This document shows, piece after piece, positions 13,801-24,359 of a stretch of DNA of 64,000 bases. The position numbers and the translations under genes are program-made. The first letter of the stretch is position 1, and each line of letters starts with the position of its first letter. Below the pieces are notes generated by a model. That model did no database searches and had not been told where the DNA came from. It saw only the letters and a program-made list of their open reading frames with translations. The DNA is from Breviolum minutum Mf 1.05b.01 (taxonomy: Eukaryota; Sar; Dinophyceae; Suessiales; Symbiodiniaceae): positions 101,308 through 165,307 of the forward strand of contig DF239773.1 of the NCBI GenBank assembly GCA_000507305.1, in the 5' to 3' direction.

Positions 13801-16800
13801 ATAAGTAATACAAGAACTGATGGAGTTTCCTTCAGGTTTGTTTTCGTGCCATGCTGTTGATGGAAGAAATCTTGCACCATCTTGCACCAGTCAAAAGGTA
13901 GTTTATCAGATCATACGTTTTCAGAGTTTTGCACCTCCCTGCTGATTTGCCAATTTTTTCCATCGATCAATTGGTGTTCGCTTGATTTTCGGCCATCGGT
14001 AGAAAGTGATGACATGTGCGTCTTTGAGGCGCTAACCATTTCAAGATACACAAAGCCCATATAGATATGATTCACAAACAATGTGTTTTGGGATGTATTT
14101 GAAAAGTCAGGTGTTTGAACCTCACACAAACACAAATACATTCGTCTGTTTTTCAATGCTTCAAGCAGGCCTTCTTCCGTGGCATTGGCAGTGAAGTATC
14201 ATCAGTGCGGACCTGTACTGACAGGACTCAAGCACCAATTCATCGCTATGTGAGGACAGGAACCAAACTGACTTGCAACAAACACACAACCAAGCCAAAC
14301 ATTTTTGGATTTTTGAACGATGTCACCTTTGACTTTTCGGGTTCACTGGTACATGAATACCGTTGGCTAAACAAGTAAACCACTGTTCTTTGACGTCGCC
14401 AACTGGTGCCTAACTATATTACTATATAATGCGTAACGCTTTCCTTTTTTGACTCTTTGACTCCACATTTTGAAGTACAAAAGCAGTGATGGAGAGAATG
14501 TCAATCTCAATTTAACTTGGACTAACAGTCAAACTACTGATTTGGAATGAGATGCCGTCAGAATAGGCTCTCCGGAGCCATGAGATTCCAAGTGTTTTTA
14601 ATATACCCTGCCATACCCTAACCTAGAATCCAGACTCATATTCATTCTGTTTGCCGACCGCATCACATCGCATTTCCACCCAAAGCCATCAAGGCCTCAA
14701 AAACACCATCCCCTACAGCTTTGCCTTCAACAAAAATAGTCAAATCTGTACTAAACAATTGTTGGAAAAAAAACCATCCCCCCAAAAACAACACTTCAAA
14801 ACAATCGAAATAACCAAACTAGAATCTCTCACAGCACCATCATCAAAGAAAAAAGTGAAACTCAAAAGATACGCTGATCTAGTCAGTTTTCCAGAACGGA
14901 TTCAGTCACAATTTAATCGTTATATAGATACTTTTGTTTCGCCAAAGGTCACTCAAAGATCAAGTTATAGGTGGTCAAGGTTTGATTGGATGGCCAACCA
15001 TATTAACTCCAGTAAGGACTTGATGTTTTCTTCCACCAAATCATGAAGGAACATTGGAATACACTCCTCAAAACAAAAGACTGGTTCCCCAAAAAACTGG
15101 AGACTGGGATGATGTTATTATGTTGTTTTCATTTTCCAAACTGGATGACCTTCATGTTGCAACATGTTTTTTTCAGTGAGGAATGAAATGACTATGACTT
15201 CCCCCAAGATCGAGGAACAAAAAACACCAGCTGCGAGAGTGGAGGGGCCTTGAGCAACTCGGAGGTATTGTGTTGCATGGCCTGGGCTTCCAAGCGCGAC
15301 GCTTGTTCGATGATGGATGAGCTTGATTGGTGGTTGAGTTTATTTTCTGGCTGTCCTCAAGTCCTCAAGTCACAACTTCTTTCGAATTGTGGGGTTAATG
15401 TTCAACCACCATCCAATTAAGAGCAAAATGAATCACTGGTTCATGTTTGGGTCAGTTGGAACAACACGTGGATCAAAATTCAAAATGAATTGCTATCACA
15501 CCAAAGCTGTATTCCATACCGTATATCAACAACCTGTTGGGGTGACAGTGTGATATCTCCTAATTAATGTGATTAAGAAATACACATGTGGCCCCCACAA
15601 GATGCCACAAACAGCCACTAGAATGCAGCAAGAAAAACAACAAATCCGGACCTTTCATTCATGCAAGCAACACATGGAACATTGAATAGAGTGAAAAAGT
15701 ATGTATCAATGGTCTTCGATGTAAGAACACTGTGATCTGATGGCAGGGATCAACATTCAATTGGTCACTCAAAAAAAACAAGAACCAGACTGAGCCAGAT
15801 GGTGAAAAATAGTTTGATGTGATCAAGTCATGCTTGATCAAGGTTGAGAAGTATGTCATCTGACCATCATCAATTCCAGGGTTTCAGCCCGTGGACAGTA
15901 CTGCAAAACAACTCCAACTGTGTTTGTTTGCATGTTGGCAGGGTCTTTTCCCCAACAAAAAACTTATTCGCAATGGTAATTTTTTCGTGTCATCCTGGGA
16001 GTTCTTTCGGGGGTCCACTATCTTTTGATGCCGCAACCCTAAAACCTTGAACAATCCCAGCATTGAACTGGCCCCCGTCCAACATATAAGTGGCCGTTCC
16101 TCTTGTTGGATACATACAGCCTACTGCCTACTCGTCAAAAAACTCGAATTGTTCGGGGAAACCTCACGGAATAATCAAGTCAAAATTAAGTGGCCACATA
16201 TAGATGCACGCCACATGGCACACATGTCACATATGACACCTTATCTAACAGCCCTCCCCTTGGATCATGTTTCTTTCACTTACAATCTTTGACAATGATT
16301 CAAACCTATCCTCACTCAAATAGTGTCGGACTCTGTTTCCTATGGACTATTGCTTATAGAGGATGAGCCCCTTCCTAAGATACCAGTAAAAAGTGTAGGT
16401 TTTGGCTCAGGATCCCCCTTTCCGGAATCTGGTAGCAACCAGGTGACCCACTGGAATCTTAAAAAAATCGAGCAGCCATCACCCGTAACGATATCTGTGC
16501 TTACATTCGTCGTGCAATGCAAAAAAAATATGGAGTGGGTCCATCACCAATACAAAAAACCGACAAAACTGATCTTACACTTGAACTATGGGGATAATGT
16601 GAACTTATTCCAGGATAAGTACAGCAATACATGTTGAAGCATGACCCCATCCGGAAGCAAAGATTCTGTTCACGTTACCTGCAGACTGTTACACCACTGT
16701 AAAATTATGAATCAATCGTACAGCTCCCATACTTTCTATACGCCTGTACTAACCTACCAAAGTGCAGGTGGCGGTCATTGCAACATATCTTGATGGGTTG

Positions 16801-19800
16801 GTTGGTGAGAGACCCTGAGGACCACGGCCGTCTTCTGGAAAAAGGTGAAGTTGCCAGCGTAGTATTTCAGCTGGCACTGGCCAAAGGCATAGCTTGGTTG
16901 GTTACCCTTCATGGAACTAATATCTCCAACTGGGGAAAAGGAAAATCATCTTCAGAACGCCTTTAAAAAGGGATATGTTAGTTCGCAGGAGGGTAGGTAC
17001 GTTAGTTGTTTGTGAACCATCCCTTAATCTATCCGAAGGAAATGCAAGACTTTTTTTACCATGAATATGCCACATATGCCTTGGACAAGTGTGCAACCAC
17101 CAGATGGGAATTTAGCTACGAATCCGACCTGGACTGACCATACAAAAAGCGGCAGAATTTCCTACTAAAAAAACGCATGTGTTAATAGGATTTCAGGGGT
17201 AATCACTTATCATTAAGGTGGGTTTCAATTTTCAACATGTTTCAAATCAAAGGTTTGCACAGGTGAGATTGGAATTTTTGATTTGACACCAAGCACCCCC
17301 TAAACCATCATGTATTGGTAGGATAAAACATCGAAAAAAAGAGGGTCAGTTTACCCTAGCGTGGGGGATCCAAAATGTCCCAATGATAAAACTGATGGCA
17401 CATGTTTTACTCATGGGGTCACAAAAAATCAAATAAAAAACCAGGCTGCACACTCAAAAACCAAAAAGCGTGTGCCATTTGTTCCCTTCCCCTCCAACAT
17501 AAATCCGTCTCCACAACAGCACTGCACCCAGCCTCATCGAAATGAATGATATCTGTACAAATCTGATCCAAAAAGTTTGCATCATGAGAGACTACCTCAG
17601 CCATCACGACCCAAAACCGCCCATCTGTAAAAAATATCATTCCTATGTTTTTTCTTCATAATATCGCTAAAGGCCATCCCACAAAAGCCGTGCTCTCCTC
17701 TGATGGGGTGCCTGAAAACAGCAATCTGAAAACCAACCTCTTTTTTTGAGGGGGGAACTGGGTGATTCCTTCAGCAGGAACCTGTGCTTTTGGGTAAAAT
17801 TGACAACTTATTTACAGAGAAACAAAAACAAGAAACACTAGTCATGGCGCGACTGGAAGCTGTAAATAAACATCTGTAATTACATACAGTGACAGTATGA
17901 ATGGGGCCAACCAAACAAGTGTCAACAGTTTACTCGCCAAAATATGTTCACCGGGTGAACCTCAGCAAGCTCATAGAATTCCAATTTGTATATCTAACCA
18001 GCTACAAAAATACAACTATACACATATATAATAATGTAAATATCTGGTTGAATTTGATCAGATGTCTCAAAATGAAGGTTCTTAAATTTTCCACTGCTGT
18101 ATCTTATTTTCATTTGTTTCAATCGATTAGAGTGAAGTTAAACAACAACACATCTCCGTGATTTGTTGGGGGTTCCCCACCAACCAACCCTATAAGTGGA
18201 ATCGTACTAGGCTCAAGGAGATGAACATATGAAATAAATCCCAGCATGACTTTTTGGTGGTTTCAGTTCCACGGAGGTCTTCTGGAGTTGAAAAACCGGA
18301 TGGACATGAAGGATTTCAGTAAGGAACTACACCCTGAAAAAATAACATGGAACCAAAAACACTAAAAGGAGGTTTGGTTCAAATAATTTTCTTTTTCAGT
18401 TGGGTGAGTATTCGGTTAGAAGTTTTGATGGTCAGGGGAGTACATCAGCTTTGAATGGATCCTTCACCATGGTGTTATCGTCCAAAGCTCCCATCTTTGT
18501 TGGCTGAGGGGCTACGGAGGTCGGCGCACAGCGGGTCAGGTAGACCACCAACCATGACACAGCCTGAAACAACTATAGAAACGACCAGGGTAAATCATAT
18601 ACGATGAATGAAAATCAATGACCTACCAACTTGATTCGAAAATCAAAGTGTATATCATATGTATCAAACCATGTTTGTTGTATTCTGCTTAGAGCAAACC
18701 TCCCATGTATGAATGGACGGACATTGATTGAAACGCAGGAGGAGGATTGGTAACATGAATAACCGCAAAATAGCCCGGACTGGGCCTAGTTGATGTTAAC
18801 AGACATGGTTGAAACTTTCGCGAGAAAACTGTTGAGATTACTGAGGTTGCAATAGGTATTCATCGCCCACTGCAAAAGGATGGGATACCTTTGGATGCAT
18901 ATATACGCCTCCAACAACATTACCTTCAAATATACATACATGAAGCAACCCCTGAAAACCTCAAAGTATCTTGGCTTTCAATATTTCCAAATTGGGAACT
19001 GGTACAAACTGACAGTTTGACAGAGAGGGAAAACAAATAGAAATACACATTTGCAAAACCAATGGGAAACATGGTGAAAAGGGAAAGGAATACATATATC
19101 AATTCTTTTCCAGATTTCATCTGTGTTGCTAGCGCAATCGGTTGCAAACATGATTCCTCCTGGTTATGAAATTGCAGAAAACAACACAACTACACAGTCG
19201 AAAAGACTCATGTGAACATACAAAACTCTGACCAAACAAACCTGGTTAAATGGTCCACCCATCTCGGAAAAATAAATCTTGAACAGCTTACTTCTTTGAT
19301 CTTCTATGATGCCTTATGATGCCTTCCCTATTCATTTCAACCACGTCCTTATATTTTGTTTTTTTTTGGCCCCGAGTCCCAATCCATTCACTCCTTCCCT
19401 ATCTTGTGACGCCTGCACATCCAAGTGATTCGTTGGCTCATCCAGCAGCAAGACATCCGCTGAGCGCGCCACCGCAGTAGCCAGGAGCAAACGGACCCGC
19501 CAACCTTTCGAGATGCATCAACAAAACGGTCCTGAGAATTATTGGCTTTGGTGGTTTCAACCCATCTGAACATATACTCGCCAAATTGGATCATTTCCCC
19601 AAGTAGGGGTGGGAAAAAAATTGAAACCACCACCGCCTAGTCTTTGTTGGGTTGAAATGACTTCTCTTAAAGTTTCCACTTGGACAGTCAATTGGTTAAC
19701 TTCTATGTCTTTGCCTAGAAAAAACATCTACTGAAAAGCCAAACTTGAGAATGGCGGCGGGGCTTTTGTAGCCTGCGAACATCCACTGGTTTCCTTCTAC

Positions 19801-22800
19801 AGTGAACTGTAAAAAGATACAGATCAATATTTACACGTATAAAGCTTTAACTGTTACAAACCTTTACAACGGATCCTTGATTTTGGGATCCTTTACAGCC
19901 GAAGCAAAGATTGACAGCGGGGTCCTTTTGGGTCCCCGCCTCCAGACAACTCGCAAATGGGTTTCAACTTCAGTTCCTAGGCGAAACGACAGCAGGAACA
20001 TCCAGAACCGAAAACAAAGACCACGAAAATTTTGGGAACAAACAACACCACACACCTTCAAAGTATGGAATATATGCCCGAATTTAAAAACATTCGAGCT
20101 ATGCTTTCAGACATTTTTTGCGAACGTACAAATACAAATTCAATTTACATAAGTCAAATATGTCAAAAAACAAAGGACAAAGTGAGAGAGAGATTTCAAA
20201 CCTTCCCAAAACACCCGATCAAAGGCCAGCTGTCTCAAAATTGCAAGTAGGGTGTCAAAGGGTCAGCAAAGTTGACGATTTGGTAGGTCCATTTTGGCAC
20301 CCAGCAATTTTGCATCACAACAAATAAACACCACCCTCCTTCAAGAGAGTGTTGAGAAGACTATTGACTATTGTCTGTGATAAGAAGTATTGGTTTGTAA
20401 TGTTCAACCTGGTCTGCAAAAAGATCCAACGATCAACTTGAATCATTTAAACTGCAGCATTAGCAGTCGATAAAGATCTGAAGTTGGCCCAATCAAGGGT
20501 CGGTTTTTCTCGTTCACTAGATGGCCATAGGACTATGATCTGCATCTAATGTAACAGCTACTGGGTTCTTGAAAGTCACCTTTTGATCTGTCCGAAGTGA
20601 CCTTTCCCGGTAGAAAGTGACCTCCAGTTCGGGATGAAATCATCTTCAATAAGACTTAGAACTTTGGGCGGCAAAATTTCAATATAGATATGGGTACGCA
20701 CTACTTTAAAAAAGTTTTGCACCCGATTTGCTACTGGAAAGAGATAGCTCAGAAGGTACTTTAATGTCCAGATTGTACTTTTTAAGCATGGATACTATAT
20801 CTATATATAAAGAGTAAATATATACTTAATGGCTTCTATCTGATATCTTTGCGCCCTTAGTTTGACAATCCTGCCCCGATTTCCACCGAAAAAGTTCGGT
20901 TTCCTCCATCCTCATTCTGAGACTCTGACGTCCGTAAAACCCACCTGGGATGCTGTGGTGAAAAACCACCAAAGTTGGTAAACTACTATGAATGAAGGGA
21001 TAAATTGGTATTGAAAGGTTTCTTAATTACTGATGGCCGAAATCCGAAGGTTGCACGGGTTAAGGTATTGAGGATCTCATTACCGATATCTTTGAGGGTT
21101 TGGTTGCAGTACCTATGTCTTCACGGGTGCAACCTGAATGACTTACAGAAAAAATCCTTTGCTTGTGTGACCTCAGCAGGTCTTCCTAGGTTTGGTCTCC
21201 GGATACGCCATTTGCACTAAAAGGTAATGTTTCTTGTTTTCCAAGGAGAAGTTGGCAGTTTCAACATTATTGGAAGGTCAGCCAACCCAATAGACAACAG
21301 CACCCGTGAAATGAATCAACACTTGCAATATTACCAAACTAGAGCTTTTGAAGCTGCGTTCTTTTCAAAAGTGAGAATCATCCGCCTCATCCAAAGCAGA
21401 ATGGAGGGCAGCATCAGGTCCCACGACCTGCGGGAACTGATGCGGCTTCAAGGGGGAACCCGAGAGGAGAATTTAATTTGGGAAGACATTGACATAAATG
21501 TTGATGGTTCAACAGGCAGAACCTACAACAGCGGAAAATACACGGCTGTTAAACTAGGAATGACTCAGAATGACATCTGGAACTTGAATTCCCAATGTTC
21601 TAGATTTACTTCTGGGATTGTAAACGACGGGGTGTTCGTCATCTTTTCTTGGTGTGGGTATCTTACTAGTTTGCAGGCATACTGTTGCTGGAACCCAGCG
21701 ATTTGCCAACAAGCAAAGATATAAATGGGTCTAAAACCATTGCTCCTTCATATCACCAACTGGCAACTTAGAACATATCACGTGTTTGCTCAAACCATTC
21801 TACTATATACTTGAGGATGGACGAAAAAAATCAACGCGAAACCGCAATGAGCTGATGAACGCATGAGTTACATAGTGCTTCAATGCTGGAGATGGCCATA
21901 AATGGTAGTCCATGAGCCTATGAGGGTAAGATTCCAGCCGGCTCACTGACAAGCTTTGACCAAAGGTATTTACCACCAACCAACCTCAGAAAATGGATAT
22001 GCCAACTCTATTCAAGTGGGATGGACATTGGATCCATGTACCAGGTTGGTATCTGCACCCTTCAACATGTTTATTATGGTTGATATTTATACGGTCTATC
22101 ATTTGTGAAGAAGTGATTTTTTAAAAACCTCTAAGCAAAAGACATTCATTCACTACAGACCATGTTGTACGGTTCCGGCAAGGGAATCCTTTGGTAAAGG
22201 CCAAACTTAGAGACTTAGATGCTTTTCCATACCTCAAAATACCTATGTGCTATGTGCTGATTTGGGGCAAGGTGGTTGCTCAAACAAAGCTTCACCAGGT
22301 TTGTGGTTTGGAATGCGCGGATACAACTGATACAACAAAGAAATTCGAAACACCAACCCCTTAAAAACAATTCAGCTTTGGCTGAGCTACACCCTCCAAA
22401 AAGCTCCATGACATCTTAGATCTTTGACCTGCCAAGCATAGTCTAAAGCCGTCTGAGAAACATCGGTTCCTGAACGCAGCAGCAACGTCGTTTGCAGTTG
22501 AAACATCATTTGCAAACTTCAAATGGCATTCGCATCAACTTCATTTGGGATGAGTTTATGAAACAAGTTCGAATGCATTTCTTTGAGTGAGCAAGCTTGT
22601 CTTCAAAACACTGTGCAAACTTGAACTCAAATGTATACAAACTTAGATTTTCACATTGCAAATTTGCGTTGAAATTGCAAGTTGAACTTGATCCCCCACT
22701 CCGTTTTTTTGCAAATATACTTTAAAACGTTTCCATCTCTGACATCAATCTTGGAACTGAACATGCACTCCCGTATGTTGAAGTTGAACTGTGGGAGGGT

Positions 22801-24359
22801 CAGGAAACAAAAACTCTTTGAGGGAGAGCTGCAGTTCAGGTCACCAGTGGCAGGTCTTTGATGTCACTACATGTCATGGTGCATCGTTAGCTGCATCGTT
22901 GGTTATCAAAAAGAACCAATTAAAACATGCTTAGACGTAAACATATCTATACTTCAAGAAAATTGTTATATATATATAAAAGAAATCAATGTGCAAATGT
23001 ACAGTTGCCAAACGGGAATCGTAGTTGTATATAAATGGGATACAAAGTAGTCTACGCGTCATTCGCACTCACAAGTTTTATGCTAGAGTATCCTTTCCCT
23101 TCCCCCGTCACTCCGTGTGAACGGCCTAAACCATCCTAAAACATTCACCAAACCACTTGTTCTACACCCATGTTACTCACCCCCAAGCCTTTCCGTGCTT
23201 TCCCACCATCCTGGGTTTCCTGACGTTCACCAAGTTCCTCATGTCGAATATGTACCTCAACTGCAATCACAAGCTGTAGCCAACGTCCGGTTTTTCAAAA
23301 TTTTCCCCACCCAATGATTTTTGGAGCATTTCACAAAAACCCCCGGGGCACTACCAAGAAAATCATTCTGCTATTTCCCACAGCTAGCAAGCTCCCAGGT
23401 TTGGGTGGTTTATGGGTTGTTATTTTTTTTGTGACAGGGATCTTTGCAGGCTGTGAATTGTTGATGGGCAGGTGAAATATTGCGCAACAAAAACCTGTAG
23501 TCGGTATCAGCAAGCATACCTTTTAAAAAATCCATGGTTAGGGATCTTAAAACCTCCCCAACTGCCTTACATCTTTCACGTCTTTTCATCGCAACTTTAC
23601 AACATCGCCGATGTCACGGGGTTCGGAATGGTTTGGGATTGGAGATCTAATATAAAGTTTTCTCCTGAAGCAAAACCGCGGTTTTATCCTTAAACCATGA
23701 AAAAAAAAACGCGTAATTACCAACGGCGATTCGTATCAACTGAATGCATTTGTACAACACAATTTTAGAAGATTTCAATTCACCGGACTTTTGGAACAAA
23801 AAATGCCCGTCACTCACAACCACCACCATGGTTGGGAGTTTCCGTGGGCAAAATTTTCACCCTTTGATCTGAGATGTCCCCGACAAAGCGCAGTTTGCTC
23901 TTCGCCAACTCCTGTGAAAGGATCTCCGATGCAAAGCACATCTCGTGGTCAACAGCCATGTGGCCCGGGATAAAAAATTCTGTTTCACCAAAATGAGCTT
24001 ACATCAAAATGGTTAAATAATATGTTTCCTTTGACTGCACATCATTTTGGGAGATCCCCCTGTTCAGCCACCACGGCATACGGCGCTCCGCAATGGCACC
24101 ATCCGCGATGCGCTCCATTAGGCTTGTCTTGCCTAGCGCGACCGTATATAAGAATAAAAGATGGCGGAAACACTCCCGAGTAACATACAGCACCGGCCAG
24201 GTTCCGCCTTCTTAAAAAACAAAAACGTCATCCTTTCCAACTAAATCAGCAATGGAAATTCGTTTTTGCACAGGACCCTCATTGTGAATTAAAGCCTAGG
24301 TCCACAAGCTTAAGCGTGTGGCCTGTTCCATTGGATCCGACGATGCCATAGCGATGCCC
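4020..24359 (-). CDS. EF-3-like tandem ABC ATPase gene (many small exons, partial)
   Basis: This is the overall span of a gene rebuilt from minus-strand exons, which are listed separately. Reading from 24359 downward, the pieces appear in the order known for elongation factor 3: Walker A of ABC1, a loop ending TALDYAW, the post-signature helix with Walker B and DEPTNHLD, AVSWLVVYL, the H-loop VVSHD, LKYYAGNF, a linker before ABC2, Walker A of ABC2 (GPNGSGKST after splicing), LAYVAQ, and the RRK..N.W.YEV start of the chromodomain-like insertion. EF-3 family proteins are ribosome-bound ATPases that help release E-site tRNA; that role is inferred here. The signature motif of ABC1, a few linker exons, and everything after the chromodomain start were not found. 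The 3' part probably lies left of the window. The N-terminal HEAT region was not recognised. Sequence between exons is intron with repeats. Confidence 0.85.
4040..4117 (-). CDS. EF-3-like exon: start of chromodomain-like insertion
   Basis: After an ATAG acceptor the frame reads AVVSRRKQRNDWRYEVVLGG. EF-3 has S-R-R-K-x-K-N-x-Y-E-Y-E at the start of the chromodomain-like insertion in ABC2. The frame stays open to about 3978, so the donor is not fixed. This is the last exon of this gene recognised before the left edge of the window. Confidence 0.65.
5456..5550 (-). CDS. EF-3-like exon: acidic/helical linker before chromodomain
   Basis: The 95-base GC-richer exon reads SELGRLLADPDEAERQLLQR and then LGARYGAEGAQ, with a GT donor after CAG. 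It aligns loosely with the EF-3 segment I-N-E-D-D-A-E-A-M-N-K-I-F. It ends in phase 0, and the next exon begins in phase 0 with AVVSRRK, which gives GAQAVVSRRKQRN. Confidence 0.65.
6056..6084 (-). CDS. possible EF-3-like micro-exon: GYDEELQQRP
   Basis: The frame (G)GYDEELQQRP is preceded by AAG and followed by GCAAGT, a GC donor. EF-3 proteins carry R-F-x-x-G-x-D-x-E here, and the phase fits the next exon, whose first codon is G/CC. The frame is also open further upstream, so the exon may be longer. The match is short. Confidence 0.4.
7520..7735. repeat. AT-rich simple repeats
   Basis: (TA)n blocks are interspersed with CACA and ATATAT in an intron of the EF-3-like gene. Confidence 0.75.
8525..8574 (-). 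CDS. EF-3-like exon: LRLAYVAQSHA
   Basis: The minus frame reads GLRLAYVAQSHAMLGR. In EF-3 the ABC2 Q-loop has C-R-I-A-Y-I-K-Q-H-A-F, so position and sequence agree. Acceptors AAG at two nearby points are possible, and the donor (GA or GC) is uncertain. Confidence 0.7.
9181..9294. repeat. inverted-repeat element, family A
   Basis: TACTGTTGGTGG and CCATCAACAGTG form the arms, with a second inner pair TGCTAACCA/TGGTTAGCA. The core GGTTGGTAGTTGAAATCCCA is shared with other copies. It lies downstream of the Walker A micro-exon at 9625-9599, in intron. Confidence 0.8.
9599..9625 (-). CDS. EF-3-like micro-exon: ABC2 Walker A, second half
   Basis: The exon starts after CTGCAG with GT TCT GGA AAG TCA ACA TTG CTG TGT, which gives (G)SGKSTLLC. 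Joined to the preceding exon it completes GPNGSGKSTLLC. At 27 bases it is the smallest exon placed here. A GC donor is assumed; an intron that truncates earlier is unlikely because the motif is complete. Confidence 0.8.
10177..10251 (-). CDS. EF-3-like exon: ABC2 Walker A, first half
   Basis: The 75-base exon reads LDFHDFHISTQVTASSRIAI and then VGPN plus one base. SSRIAIVGPNG is the hallmark start of EF-3 ABC2 (SSRIAVIGPNGAGKS). Unspliced, the frame runs on as GPNGLGNP and would look like a broken P-loop; a GT donor after AATG and the next exon at 9625 restore GPNGSGKST. Confidence 0.9.
10665..10930. repeat. (GTT/GTC)n trinucleotide array
   Basis: GTT and GTC triplets in register follow a more irregular region of TTGTTTG-type repeats. 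It lies in an intron of the EF-3-like gene. Confidence 0.95.
11918..11976 (-). CDS. EF-3-like exon: linker into ABC2
   Basis: The 59-base exon lies between AAAG and a GT donor and reads VEGLTSNKRPILELKDVSF and part of Arg. It aligns with the EF-3 segment L-E-G-V-K-T-K-x-K-A-I-V-K-V-T-N-M-E-F that opens the second ABC domain. It ends in phase 2, whereas the next recognised exon needs phase 1, so a very small exon, expected to encode the Y-P-G region, is probably missing between them. Confidence 0.7.
16810..16870 (-). CDS. EF-3-like exon: LKYYAGNFTFFQK
   Basis: The minus frame reads (Q)LKYYAGNFTFFQKTAVVL. EF-3 and ABC-F proteins have L-x-x-Y-x-G-N-F/Y-x-x-F at this place, right after the H-loop segment, so both identity and order fit. 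An AG acceptor precedes CTGAAA. The 3' edge is not fixed. Confidence 0.75.
17533..17595 (-). CDS. EF-3-like exon: ABC1 H-loop
   Basis: The exon starts after GAG and reads VVSHDANFLDQICTDIIHFD and then E. It follows the preceding exon in phase 0 (PTS + VVSHD). SHD is the switch histidine of the ABC domain, and FLDxxCxxIIxF/Y is typical of EF-3. The donor is GC or a close alternative just after the GAG codon. Confidence 0.85.
18516..18563 (-). CDS. EF-3-like micro-exon: AVSWLVVYLTRCAPTS
   Basis: This 48-base, 16-codon exon lies between a TTTCAG acceptor and a GTAGCC donor. It joins the Walker B exon in phase 0 to give NHLDVQAVSWLVVYL, which matches the EF-3 NHLD-x-x-N-V-A-W-L-V-N-Y-L helix before the H-loop. 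Confidence 0.85.
19414..19504 (-). CDS. EF-3-like exon: ABC1 helix after signature, Walker B
   Basis: The exon begins after an AAG acceptor with GT TGG CGG and reads GWRVRLLLATAVARSADVLL, then LDEPTNHLDVQ. This is the classic ABC-F/EF-3 stretch that follows LSG-G, with Walker B (DVLLLDEP) and the D-loop (NHLD). The first codon is split (G/GT), so the previous exon should end with LSG plus one G; that exon was not found. A GC donor follows CAG. An inverted-repeat element sits about 40 bases upstream in the intron. Confidence 0.9.
19544..19640. repeat. inverted-repeat element, family B
   Basis: TTTGGTGGTTTCAACCC and TTGAAACCACCACCGCCTAG form the arms, with the inner CAAATTGGATCATTTCCCCA conserved. 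It lies in the intron about 40 bases upstream of the Walker B exon at 19504. Confidence 0.8.
21227..21724 (+). CDS. open frame of unknown nature inside an ABC-gene intron
   Basis: A 165-codon plus-strand frame lies in the intron between the minus-strand exons at 22429 and 19504. The middle part is rich in charged residues (for example SRMEGSIRSHDLRELMRLQG) and looks more protein-like than its surroundings. No domain is recognised. It could be a relic of an inserted sequence. Confidence 0.2.
   Translation: MFLVFQGEVGSFNIIGRSANPIDNSTREMNQHLQYYQTRAFEAAFFSKVRIIRLIQSRMEGSIRSHDLRELMRLQGGTREENLIWEDIDINVDGSTGRTYNSGKYTAVKLGMTQNDIWNLNSQCSRFTSGIVNDGVFVIFSWCGYLTSLQAYCCWNPAICQQAKI
22429..22469 (-). CDS. 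EF-3-like micro-exon: GTDVSQTALDYAWQ
   Basis: This 41-base exon lies between a TTCAG acceptor and a GT donor (CAG/GTCAAAG). Its translation aligns with the EF-3 segment that reads G-T-H-S-D-T-S-V-L-D-F-V, just after the Q-loop. On its own it looks like part of an ankyrin repeat, but its place between the ABC1 Walker A and Walker B exons argues for ABC. Confidence 0.6.
23895..23975 (-). CDS. EF-3-like exon: ABC1 segment with VDHE (Q-loop region)
   Basis: The minus frame reads FIPGHMAVDHEMCFASEILS and continues. EF-3 proteins have the pattern VxVEHDI at this point after Walker A, so VDHEM is a fair match. The residues after it do not match the family well, and the donor could lie anywhere from just after the VDHEM codons to about 23895. 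Confidence 0.55.
24070..24132 (-). CDS. EF-3-like exon: ABC1 Walker A, second half
   Basis: The exon starts after CTAG and reads (G)KTSLMERIADGAIAERRMP, which matches the EF-3 pattern KSTLMRAIANGQV. It joins the preceding exon in frame, splitting the P-loop between Gly and Lys. The 3' edge is uncertain because the frame stays open past the family match. Confidence 0.8.
24323..24359 (-). CDS. EF-3-like exon: ABC1 Walker A, first half
   Basis: This 37-base exon reads GHRYGIVGSNGTG and ends one base into a codon. An AG acceptor precedes it and a GC donor follows. The next exon begins GC AAG ACA, which completes the P-loop as GSNGTGKT. The motif R-R/H-Y-G-I-x-G-x-N-G-x-G-K is the Walker A of the first ABC domain in EF-3. 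Confidence 0.85.

Noticed and set aside
22429-22469. Reading of the GTDVSQTALDYAW exon as an ankyrin repeat
   Set aside because: It lies between ABC1 exons and aligns with the EF-3 segment at that place, so the ABC assignment is preferred.
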